39,562 nt of DNA. Origin: a virus. The notes beneath the pieces were generated by a model. That model did no database searches. It was not told the DNA's origin and worked only from the letters and a program-made list of their open reading frames with translations. How positions within the stretch are numbered: the stretch's first letter is position 1; every line of letters starts with the position of its first letter. Where the stretch lies: positions 1-39,562 of IMG/VR virus record IMGVR_UViG_3300044643_002859; one strand, written 5' to 3'. A program made the translations under genes and the position numbers. Of the stretch, positions 31,807 through 39,387 are shown one piece after another.

Positions 31807-33204
31807 ATGAAATTTAAACAATGGCTAATACTAACTGAAAAGATAATGATAAAGGATCAAGAATTTCGTGATCCCCTTCTCGCACTACAACATATTCAAA
31901 AAACTCATCCCAATCCAGAAAACCTTGTCGTAACTTATACCGCAATCGATAAAGTTGGGATCAATCCAAAAAGCGAATATAAAACACCAATCGGAATTTA
32001 TTTTTATCCATTAAATTATGTCATTGAAAATGAAATGGATGTTCCATTCGCAGGAGATCAACCTTATCTCAATGTCTGCGAATTCACAAGACCACAAAAA
32101 ATATTACATATGAATCCTAGTGATGAAGAACAAAAAGGTATGGATATACTTTATAGTGGTAATGTTTTCTCGCTCAAAAAAGTTTACGAGGCTGAAGATA
32201 AAATAAAAAAAGATGAATATAATCTTCGTAGCAATTATTCTATGCTATGGCTTGTAACAAAAGCAATCGCAAATGACAAACCATCAGAATGGAACTCTAA
32301 TCTTAGAAAATGTGGTGTCGATGGATTCGTAGATCATGGAACTGGCACAATCCACCCTCAAGAATCAACTCAAGGTGTGGTATTCGCAAAAGATGCCTTA
32401 AAAGTCTTATACTCTATCGACAATAATATCATCGATAAAAATAAAAAAGGACAAATTGTCAAAAGAGAAAAATACAACCCAAATAAAATTTCTGACCAAC
32501 AACTGGATGCAATTCTTCAATCTCATAGAAATATTGAAGGAGTTCTAAAAAATACAACAGATAAAGACAAAATGGCAGAACTAATCATCAATAAAAAAAC
32601 AAATCTTTCTGATAATGATATTAAAAATTTGGCCTTTTATACAACAAACGAAGGTAAAGTTAAAATTGCAGAACTAATCCTAAAGAAAAAAACAAACCTT
32701 TCTGATGATAATGTATTGAAACTTCTTGGATATGCAGGTAGTCATAATGATCATATAGCACAATTAATTGTAAATTATAAACCAGAACTTTCTGATAATG
32801 ATGTCAGACATTTGACTTTATATTCAACCTATCCAGAACCAATTAAAAAACTTATAATAAATAAAAAACCCAAAATATCTTATAAAAATATTAAAGATCT
32901 TATTCATGATATTAAACCAATTTATGCAAAAAAAACAATAGAATTAATTATTGCTAAAGAATCAAAATTCTACGAAAGCAACATTATCGACTTAATTCGT
33001 TATGTGTTTGAAAGATATGACAAAGCAATGATAGAATGGATTGTATCTAAATTAAAAATATCTCCTCTCATTGCTTATTATCTATTTCACTATACAACCG
33101 ATAAAAAAGAAATGGCAAACCTAATAACAACATACCACGGAAATACACCAGAAATACAAGAGCTAATCAATAAATACTTACCTCAAACACAAGCTGCAAA
33201 GTAA
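31807..33204 (+). CDS. Family B cargo protein: tag + possible ADP-ribosyltransferase-like domain + helical repeats
   Basis: 465 aa. Tag MKFKQWLILTEKIM (LTE). It is paralogous to the 483-aa protein at 26996 over the whole N-terminal domain: VTYTAIDKVGINP, YKTPIGIYFYPLNYV, CGVDGFVDHGTGTIHPQEST and the VVF strand. It lacks about 25 residues of the helical insert present near residue 130-170 of the other copy. Its repeats are less regular, with longer units such as STYPEPIKKLIINKKPKISY. The end QTQAAK and the DNA after it form the shared gene junction. Absence of the first catalytic His in both copies leaves activity open. Confidence 0.5.
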   Translation: MKFKQWLILTEKIMIKDQEFRDPLLALQHIQKTHPNPENLVVTYTAIDKVGINPKSEYKTPIGIYFYPLNYVIENEMDVPFAGDQPYLNVCEFTRPQKILHMNPSDEEQKGMDILYSGNVFSLKKVYEAEDKIKKDEYNLRSNYSMLWLVTKAIANDKPSEWNSNLRKCGVDGFVDHGTGTIHPQESTQGVVFAKDALKVLYSIDNNIIDKNKKGQIVKREKYNPNKISDQQLDAILQSHRNIEGVLKNTTDKDKMAELIINKKTNLSDNDIKNLAFYTTNEGKVKIAELILKKKTNLSDDNVLKLLGYAGSHNDHIAQLIVNYKPELSDNDVRHLTLYSTYPEPIKKLIINKKPKISYKNIKDLIHDIKPIYAKKTIELIIAKESKFYESNIIDLIRYVFERYDKAMIEWIVSKLKISPLIAYYLFHYTTDKKEMANLITTYHGNTPEIQELINKYLPQTQAAK

Positions 33205-33207
33205 ATC

Positions 33208-33240
33208 ATGAACTTTAAACAAATTATAAAAATTTTATAG
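33208..33240 (+). pseudogene. Remnant start of a lost tagged gene
   Basis: ATGAACTTTAAACAA, the usual start of the cargo genes, follows the usual GCAAAGTAA junction but reads only MNFKQIIKIL before a stop. With the remnant at 33845 it marks the two ends of a cargo gene whose body has been replaced by the sulfotransferase-like gene between them. Confidence 0.75.
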
Positions 33241-33247
33241 GAATATT

Positions 33248-33844
33248 ATGAATAATTTAACACATATTTTTTGTGGAAATTACGGTGGAGGAACTTCATT
33301 TACCGCTAATTATTTGACATATTGCGGCTTTCCTTGTTGCCATGAAATGCTACATTATAATCCAGTTACTTCAATTTGGAATTACGGACCAAATGGAATG
33401 ATTGAATATGATGGAATTCCATTATACAAAATAGCAAAAGGAGAAAGTAATTACACTGCTATGGAATATTGTAACTATGAACCTATTTCAAAATTGCCCA
33501 TAGTTCTAATTTATAGGAATCCAATTTCTGTTTTAAATAGTCATTTGTGCATTCAAATTAATCATGGAGAAGTTTTTGATGTTAATTCTGCTATGGAAAA
33601 TTTGATTCAAAGATATCAGAAAATTCAAAACCATACAAGAGTTGAACTTAAAATAAGAATAGAAGATCAACTCGAAATTTTATGTGATTATCTTGGCATT
33701 CAATATAAAAAACCAGTTGATATCAATAGCAAAAAACATGTTCGTGGAAGAACAAAATTTGAACATAAAGATTTCATAAAATACAAAAATTATTCAAAAT
33801 TTAATGATTTTTGTCTATCGATAGGGTACTCAGTTACTGTTTAA
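33248..33844 (+). CDS. Sulfotransferase-like protein inserted into the cargo array
   Basis: 198 aa. The start THIFCGNYGGGTSFTANYLT holds a G-rich loop in the position of the PAPS 5'-phosphosulfate site (compare SGTGRCGT in the protein at 1005), and VLIYRNPISVLNSHL matches the 3'-phosphate region (RNP...S). It is short for the family (usually 240-300) and the loop is atypical, so activity is uncertain. It has no capsid tag and belongs in type with the glycan genes at the left end. It is flanked by the two ends of a destroyed cargo gene, and its stop is in the same frame as the right remnant. Confidence 0.6.
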   Translation: MNNLTHIFCGNYGGGTSFTANYLTYCGFPCCHEMLHYNPVTSIWNYGPNGMIEYDGIPLYKIAKGESNYTAMEYCNYEPISKLPIVLIYRNPISVLNSHLCIQINHGEVFDVNSAMENLIQRYQKIQNHTRVELKIRIEDQLEILCDYLGIQYKKPVDINSKKHVRGRTKFEHKDFIKYKNYSKFNDFCLSIGYSVTV

Positions 33845-33937
33845 ATATTTAAACTGGTAAAATATTACACAAAGAAAACACCAGAAATACAAGAACTAAT
33901 CGATAAATACTTAACTCAAACAATAGCTGCAAAGTAA
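33845..33937 (+). pseudogene. Remnant 3' end of a lost helical-repeat cargo gene
   Basis: The frame reads YYTKKTPEIQELIDKYLTQT and then IAAK and stop, matching the ends of family A and B proteins (KTPKIQQVINQYLTQTIAAK at 31803). It has no start of its own and lies in frame directly after the sulfotransferase-like stop codon, so stop readthrough would join this tail to that protein. It is the right-hand scar of a gene replacement. Confidence 0.8.
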
Positions 33938-33941
33938 CCCA

Positions 33942-34352
33942 ATGAACTTCAAAAACTGGATTGAAAACAGAGAAGATAAAAAAGTATCCTACTCTGCCAT
34001 TGTCTTAAACCAACAAAGCCATGAAAAATTATTGGATGAACTTAAAGAATATATACCAGAAAATTGGAAGACTTTTGCTCACCATATGACTATCAATTTG
34101 GGAAAACTTAACCCACCAGAAGATTCTCTTATCAACCAAGAAGTTAATCTAATAGCATCGGAAATAGGAATAAGTAATATGGCTATTGCCGTTAAAGTAA
34201 ATGGATTCAAAAGCAATAACAAAATACCTCATGTAACTATAGCAGTTAATACACTCGCTGGAGGTAAACCAGCTATGAGCAATGATATTACTGATTGGCA
34301 TCCAATCCAAAATATCAAACTAACAGGAACAGTATCGGAAATCACCAAATAA
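33942..34352 (+). CDS. Capsid-tagged 2H phosphoesterase
   Basis: 136 aa. Tag MNFKNWIENREDKK, then a compact 2H domain with both catalytic motifs intact: FAHHMTINLG (H48-x-T50) and KIPHVTIAVN (H97-x-T99), spaced as usual. Enzymes of this fold open 2',3'-cyclic phosphates, ADP-ribose cyclic phosphates or 2'-5' linkages. T4 Acb1 of this superfamily removes cyclic-nucleotide signals of the CBASS defence. A head-delivered copy would act at once after injection; which substrate is cut is not visible. It is the last tagged gene in the window and follows the gene-replacement scar by four bases. Confidence 0.75.
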   Translation: MNFKNWIENREDKKVSYSAIVLNQQSHEKLLDELKEYIPENWKTFAHHMTINLGKLNPPEDSLINQEVNLIASEIGISNMAIAVKVNGFKSNNKIPHVTIAVNTLAGGKPAMSNDITDWHPIQNIKLTGTVSEITK

Positions 34353-34432
34353 TAACTACCAACAATTGTGAAGATACTTTGAATAATACTCAACAACATA
34401 ACATATTCTAATTTAACTAATGTAAATATTGT

Positions 34433-35110
34433 ATGACAGATGCAATCATTATATCTGATATTCACCTAGGTAGCGATAATTGCCAAGCTAAAGATCTAAA
34501 CCACTTTCTTGATAATCTACCAACTACCAAAAAACTTATACTCAATGGTGATGTATTCGACTCTTGGGATTTCAGAAGACTCAAAAGTAGCCACTTCAAA
34601 ATACTAGCAAAACTAAGACACCTATCCACTCTAATTGATGTAATCTGGATTCATGGTAATCATGATGGCCCTAGCGAAATAGTATCTCACCTACTAGGAT
34701 CTAATGTACATGAAGAATATATTTTTGTATCAGGTGACAAAAAAATCATATGTACCCATGGCGATAAATTTGATGACTTTATAACCGACTACCCAATAAC
34801 AGTAGCAATAGCAGATTACCTATACCACTTCCTCCAAAAACTTGATAACGATTTCTATTGGGCCAAATTAGCTAAAATGAGTAGCAAAACTTTTTTGAAA
34901 TGTATCGAAAAAGTTAAAGCCAAAGCAATTAAATATAAAGATAAAATGAAATGTGACTTGATCTGCGTTGGACATACACATTGCCCAGAAGCAAATAACG
35001 GAACTTACTTCAACTCAGGATGCTGGACTGAAAAAACACCAACATTCTTGTTAGTCAATAATGGCACTATTACATTGGAAAAATATGAAGAAAATTATAC
35101 TAGTATCTGA
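34433..35110 (+). CDS. Calcineurin-type metallophosphoesterase (LpxH-like)
   Basis: 225 aa. All metal-binding motifs are present in order: SDIHLG (D9, H11), NGDVFDSWD (D40), HGNHDG (N76, H77), CTHGD (H109) and VGHTH near residue 183. The overall pattern and length fit the LpxH-like branch, which splits UDP-2,3-diacylglucosamine, but related proteins of phages act on other phosphoesters. No capsid tag. Its end overlaps the following GT4 glycosyltransferase by 26 bases, so the two are probably translated together and share a pathway, possibly lipid or lipopolysaccharide modification. Confidence 0.82.
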   Translation: MTDAIIISDIHLGSDNCQAKDLNHFLDNLPTTKKLILNGDVFDSWDFRRLKSSHFKILAKLRHLSTLIDVIWIHGNHDGPSEIVSHLLGSNVHEEYIFVSGDKKIICTHGDKFDDFITDYPITVAIADYLYHFLQKLDNDFYWAKLAKMSSKTFLKCIEKVKAKAIKYKDKMKCDLICVGHTHCPEANNGTYFNSGCWTEKTPTFLLVNNGTITLEKYEENYTSI

Positions 35111-36053
35111 TACCTCCTACCCAGATGTCAATGGAGTTGCTACCACCATAAGCAACTATCAAGCTAACATCAAAGAATCATGCCTCTTGTCAAGCCATGA
35201 ATTCAAATCATTTAACTGCCCTTTCTCCAATGATGTTAAACTCGCTTATAATGTTAAATTTGATAAAGACCTATTCACTGGTAACTTCGCTGTACATATC
35301 TTTACAGAAGGCACTCTAGGACTAGCTACAAGAAATTTCTGCTTGAAAAATGATATCAAATTCACCACATCTTACCTTACTATGTTCCCAGAATATATAA
35401 AGTCCTACACCAGTATACCACTATTCATCACAAGAACTTATTTTAAATGGTTTCATAGCAAATCATCCAAAGTACTTTGCTGCACTAATAACTTGATAAA
35501 TAAAACATCTTGGCTAAATCATAACAATATGAAAGTATCTCCAAAAGGAGTAAACCTTGATTTCTTTAAATGTAAAAGCAATCCAACCAATAACAATACT
35601 GCACTATATGTCGGCAGAGTATCAAAAGAAAAAAACCTAGATGCATTCTGTCAATCTACTCTTCCTATACAAAAAATCGTGGTAGGTGATGGGCCTCTTC
35701 TTCCTTATTACAAACAAAAATATAAAGATGTTTATTTCTTAGGCAAAAAAATTGGAGATGAACTAATCCAAGCATATCATAATGCAGATGTATTTGTGTT
35801 CCCCTCTAAAACAGATACCTATGGTCTTGTTATGCTTGAAGCCCTATCTTGCGGACTACCTGTAGCTGCTTACCCAATTAATGGGGCTTTAGACCTACAA
35901 GATGAAAAAACAGTATTCTGTGATGAAATATTAGATACAGCTATCTTGAATGCATTTTCTAATTTAAATGTTCAAGAATGCAGAAAACATGCTGAACAAT
36001 ATAGTTGGGATATCGCTACTGATAAATTTTTGAATAATTTGATTTTTAATTAA
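35085..36053 (+). CDS. GT4-family glycosyltransferase
   Basis: 322 aa from ATG 35085 (MKKIILVSDTSYPDVNGVAT). The frame continues 24 bases upstream within the phosphoesterase gene but the Met gives the normal GT4 N-terminus. The GT-B fold is indicated by the NGVATTISNY loop, the C-terminal nucleotide-binding ALYVGRVSKEKNLDAF and VVGDGPLLPYYK, and the E-x7-E region PSKTDTYGLVMLEALSCGLP. It is close in pattern to diacylglycerol or sulfoquinovosyl transferases, but donor and acceptor cannot be read. Coupled to the LpxH-like gene; a membrane lipid acceptor is a reasonable guess. Confidence 0.82.
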   Translation: MKKIILVSDTSYPDVNGVATTISNYQANIKESCLLSSHEFKSFNCPFSNDVKLAYNVKFDKDLFTGNFAVHIFTEGTLGLATRNFCLKNDIKFTTSYLTMFPEYIKSYTSIPLFITRTYFKWFHSKSSKVLCCTNNLINKTSWLNHNNMKVSPKGVNLDFFKCKSNPTNNNTALYVGRVSKEKNLDAFCQSTLPIQKIVVGDGPLLPYYKQKYKDVYFLGKKIGDELIQAYHNADVFVFPSKTDTYGLVMLEALSCGLPVAAYPINGALDLQDEKTVFCDEILDTAILNAFSNLNVQECRKHAEQYSWDIATDKFLNNLIFN

Positions 36054-36101
36054 ACTTGCCCGAAGATCTTATCCAAACTTATAATAATCGTAAACCTAAC
36101 C

Positions 36102-38498
36102 ATGTGGATTACGATGAACAAAATATCTAATCATGAATTGAAAAGTAATAACTTGGCAAAGAAACTTGCTTTTTTTTATAGAAAAAACAATAACTACCCA
36201 TCCTGTAACGACAATTTAAATTTATATAATTTTTTACATAAGAAAAGAAACTCCATTACTAAAATATATCCTTCAGATATAGAAGTCGCTAAAGCTCATG
36301 GTCTACCAGACGATTGGCTGTCCATTACCAATGAACAGGAATTGAAAAGTAATAACTTGGTAAAGAAACTTGCTTTATTTTATAGAAAAAATAATGATTA
36401 CCCATGCTACAAAAAAAATTCAAATTTATATTATTTTTTACATAATAAAAGAAGAGTCTTTAAAAGTAAATCCATTAAAAGTAAATCTAAAATATATCCT
36501 TCAGATATAGAAGTCGCTAAAGCTTATGGACTACCAGACGATTGGCTGTCCATTACCAATGAGTTTCAAAGTAACCAAAAAATAATTAAAATAGCACAAT
36601 ATTTTAAAAAACATGGAACTTATCCTTCTAGAAAAACATTATTAGGCACACACTTATCTAGCAAACGATCCAGTCAAGGTAAAATATATCCTTCAGATAT
36701 AGAAGTCGCTAAAGCTCATGGTCTACCAGACGATTGGATGTTACTAATTGATCGTGAATTTGAAAGTAACGAAAGAATAAAAGAACTTGCACAAGAATTT
36801 GTAAGACTTGGAGATTATCCTAATCGCAATACTAAACTCGGACAACTATTAGCATTTAAAAGACACATATATAAAAAATATACAAATGGTATAAAAAATA
36901 TTATTTGGTATCCTTCAGATATAGAAGTTGCTAAAGCTTATGGTTTACCAGATGATTGGATGCTGCTTATTGATTTTGAAAAGGAAAGTAATCAAAAAGT
37001 AATTGAAATAGCACAATACTTTAAAACACATGGAACTTATCCTGATTACACTTGTAAAATTGGAGTTTCATTATCAAATAAAAAAAGAATGTATAAAAAA
37101 CACACTAATGGTATGAAGCATGATTTAAAATGGTATCCTTCAGATATAGAAGTCGCTAAAGCTCATGGTCTACCAGATGATTGGATTATCAATAATAATT
37201 TTGAATTAGAAAGTAACCAAAAAGTAATTGAAATAGCACAATACTTTAAAACACATGGAATTTACCCCAATAGTAGCACCATGCTTGGAATATTTCTAAA
37301 TAATAAAAGACAATCATTTAAACAACGCAATAACGATACTTTTACTAATTTAAAATGGTATCCATCAGATATAGAAGTCGCTAAAGCTTATGGACTTCCT
37401 GATGATTGGGTTATAAGTAAATGTTTCGAATTAGAAAGCAATCAATCAATAAAGGAAATAGCACAATACTTTAAAACACATGGAATTTATCCCAATGGTA
37501 ACACCATACTTGGAAGATTTTTAAACAATAAAAGACACTCATTTAAATACCGCAATAATGGCACGAAAAGTAAAAACAAATGGTATCCCTCAGATATGGA
37601 AGTTGCCAAAGCTCATGGTCTGCCAGATGATTGGATTATCAATAATAATTTTGAATTAGAAAGTAACCAAAAAGTAACTAAAATAGCACAATACTTTAAA
37701 ACACATGGAATTTATCCCAATGGTAAAATTGGGATTGGGAGATTTTTAAATAATAAAAGACAATCATTTAAGCACTATACCAATGGAACTAAATCAAAAT
37801 TAAAATATACATGGTATCCATCAGATATAGAAGTCGCTAAAGCTCATGGTTTACCAGATGATTGGATGCTGCTTATTGATTTTGAAAAGGAAAGTAATCA
37901 AAAAGTAATTGCACTCGCACAAGAATTTAAAAAAATCGGAAACTACCCAGACAATTATTTTTCAAATGGAAGACTGTTAAGCACTAAAAGACAAGCATTC
38001 AAACACTATACCAATGGAACTAAATCTAAGTTCAAATGGTATCCATCAGATATAGAAGTCGCTAAAGCTCATGGACTACCAGATGATTGGATGCTAATTA
38101 AAAAACAAAAATCATCATTAGGAGAAAGAAAAACAAATTTTGTACTCCAAAAATTTAACATTAAACCAATACAACAGTACAGACATAAACTTTGTGTCAA
38201 TAAATTGTGCCTACCTTTTGATTTCTATTTCAATAAAGATAACTTACACTATTTCATAGAATACAACGGAGAACAACATTATCAACCAATCTACGGAAAA
38301 ACACAAATTATAAAAGAAGAACATTTAAAATATGTTCAAACAAACGACCTCATAAAATTAAACTTCTGCAAAAAATATAACTACCCACTTTTAGTCATAC
38401 CTTATTGGATCAAAGATTTCGAAAACCTTATATCTGAATTCCTAAAAACTACACAATTCGATCCTACATTCGCTCAACCAACAATAATAAACCAATAA
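36102..38498 (+). CDS. Nine-module repeat protein with C-terminal nuclease domain
   Basis: 798 aa (an ATG at 36114 is an alternative start). Nine modules of about 65-78 residues are each built as SNQKVIEIAQYFKTHGIYPN, an LG..LNNKR segment, a basic loop (TNGTKSK) and the near-invariant YPSDIEVAKAHGLPDDW. The helical part recalls helicase-associated and homing-endonuclease DNA-binding modules. From about residue 670 a different domain follows: GERKTNFVLQKF, LPFDFYF (D707) and FIEYNGEQHYQP (E720, E724, Q725, H726), a Vsr/PD-(D/E)XK-like endonuclease core. The layout suggests a DNA-binding array guiding a nuclease, perhaps a homing enzyme. Module identity at DNA level shows recent expansion. Confidence 0.65.
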   Translation: MWITMNKISNHELKSNNLAKKLAFFYRKNNNYPSCNDNLNLYNFLHKKRNSITKIYPSDIEVAKAHGLPDDWLSITNEQELKSNNLVKKLALFYRKNNDYPCYKKNSNLYYFLHNKRRVFKSKSIKSKSKIYPSDIEVAKAYGLPDDWLSITNEFQSNQKIIKIAQYFKKHGTYPSRKTLLGTHLSSKRSSQGKIYPSDIEVAKAHGLPDDWMLLIDREFESNERIKELAQEFVRLGDYPNRNTKLGQLLAFKRHIYKKYTNGIKNIIWYPSDIEVAKAYGLPDDWMLLIDFEKESNQKVIEIAQYFKTHGTYPDYTCKIGVSLSNKKRMYKKHTNGMKHDLKWYPSDIEVAKAHGLPDDWIINNNFELESNQKVIEIAQYFKTHGIYPNSSTMLGIFLNNKRQSFKQRNNDTFTNLKWYPSDIEVAKAYGLPDDWVISKCFELESNQSIKEIAQYFKTHGIYPNGNTILGRFLNNKRHSFKYRNNGTKSKNKWYPSDMEVAKAHGLPDDWIINNNFELESNQKVTKIAQYFKTHGIYPNGKIGIGRFLNNKRQSFKHYTNGTKSKLKYTWYPSDIEVAKAHGLPDDWMLLIDFEKESNQKVIALAQEFKKIGNYPDNYFSNGRLLSTKRQAFKHYTNGTKSKFKWYPSDIEVAKAHGLPDDWMLIKKQKSSLGERKTNFVLQKFNIKPIQQYRHKLCVNKLCLPFDFYFNKDNLHYFIEYNGEQHYQPIYGKTQIIKEEHLKYVQTNDLIKLNFCKKYNYPLLVIPYWIKDFENLISEFLKTTQFDPTFAQPTIINQ
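36132..38105 (+). repeat. Nine tandem coding repeats of about 195-235 bp
   Basis: The segment TATCCTTCAGATATAGAAGT and the following GCTAAAGCTCATGG recur nine times with few changes, while the bases between copies vary more. Modules 4 and 8, and 5 and 7, share extra identity at their ends (LLIDFEKESNQ; IINNNFELESNQ), pointing to duplication of multi-module blocks. Confidence 0.9.
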
Positions 38499-38513
38499 AA
38501 CCTAAAAACAATC

Positions 38514-38543
38514 TTGACAACTATAAACAATTATTGTTATACT
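38514..38543 (+). promoter_or_regulatory. Sigma70-type promoter
   Basis: TTGACA (38514-38519) and TATACT (38538-38543) are separated by 18 bases, the second near-consensus promoter in the window. It lies just after the repeat-nuclease gene and drives the 51-aa ORF at 38592, about 40 bases downstream of the expected start of transcription. Confidence 0.7.
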
Positions 38544-38591
38544 TATATTGTTATTTTATAAAATACCATTAACATAATGAGCTAACCCACA

Positions 38592-38747
38592 ATGAATGAA
38601 TCAAATATTACAGAACAACAAAATAAAGAAAAAGTCATCCAAATTGCTCTAAACCTTAAAACACATGGAAACTATAACCCAATTAATACCAATATCGCAA
38701 AACTCTTAAAAGCTAAAAGAAAAGCATATAAAGAATTCAAAGTGTAA
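38592..38747 (+). CDS. Small single-module relative of the repeat nuclease
   Basis: 51 aa. After MNESNITEQQ the sequence KEKVIQIALNLKTHGNYNPI followed by AKLLKAKRKAYKEF aligns with the first half of a module of the 798-aa protein (QKVIEIAQYFKTHG...LSNKKRMYKKH). The YPSDIEVAKA half is absent. It has a strong promoter of its own (38514-38543) but no clear ribosome site. It could be a DNA-binding regulator of the nuclease gene, an immunity-like protein or the remains of a larger gene. It stops seven bases before the convergent gene at 38755. Confidence 0.55.
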   Translation: MNESNITEQQNKEKVIQIALNLKTHGNYNPINTNIAKLLKAKRKAYKEFKV

Positions 38748-38754
38748 TCTTTTC

Positions 38755-39378
38755 CTAGAATGGATTATAATACCTGTAGACATGCCTTACTGGAATCCTT
38801 ACAAAATCTTCAACTCCTCTTCTGTTTACAGTATTACATAATTTTCTCACACGATGGCATTCATGATCTGGCATCACAAAACCACTTGATGTCATAATAA
38901 TACCCATACCCAAAAATTCTTTACCACAATCATTGGATGCCATCAGAAGATATTTCATCGGTATAAGCAAAACTTCAGACTCATCATTTTTTACCATAAA
39001 GAAAAATCCGTCTTTTGTATGCTTCTCTGCATACTTAAGTTTTCTAATAGGTATATCAATCCCACTTTCTATAAATGACCAATTCTTCTCAGACTTCACT
39101 TCAGCTTCTACATAGATCGTTTTATTTTGTAATGGAAAGAAAACACGAATGTCTGGCTTGGTGTAGTCATGCTCATTATTTTCGTCTACATCGTTAATGT
39201 AAGACTCACCACCAAGCATTTTAAAAAATTTCATCGCTAACTGCTTGCCCTTGTTATCAAAAGCATCAGATCGTGAAGAATTGAACTTTGCCATCAACTT
39301 TCCATCTTTTTCATATGTACTCATGCCTTTTATTATAAAATGAAATAATCTTAAATTGCTATACCAATTCTTACTCAT
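38755..39378 (-). CDS. PD-(D/E)XK nuclease-like protein
   Basis: 207 aa; Met 19 (39324), preceded by TATAAT and AAGG, is a credible alternative start giving 189 aa. KPDIRVFF (D76) followed by TIYVEAEVKSEKNW (E93-x-K95) fits the D...(D/E)-x-K core of restriction-like nucleases. SRSDAFDNKGKQLAMKFFKM before it would be the first helix with its acidic residue. The C-terminal half is beta-rich (GIIMTSSGFVMP) with a Cys/His/Arg-rich HECHRVRKLCNTVNRRG. A restriction-type, recombination or homing nuclease are all possible. Downstream of it, in the + direction, the iterated array fills its promoter region. Confidence 0.5.
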   Translation of the reverse strand: MSKNWYSNLRLFHFIIKGMSTYEKDGKLMAKFNSSRSDAFDNKGKQLAMKFFKMLGGESYINDVDENNEHDYTKPDIRVFFPLQNKTIYVEAEVKSEKNWSFIESGIDIPIRKLKYAEKHTKDGFFFMVKNDESEVLLIPMKYLLMASNDCGKEFLGMGIIMTSSGFVMPDHECHRVRKLCNTVNRRGVEDFVRIPVRHVYRYYNPF

Positions 39379-39387
39379 TTGTAAATC

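Noticed and set aside
36132-38105. CRISPR or non-coding tandem repeat
   Set aside because: The frame is open throughout and the repeats encode a regular protein module followed by a nuclease domain.
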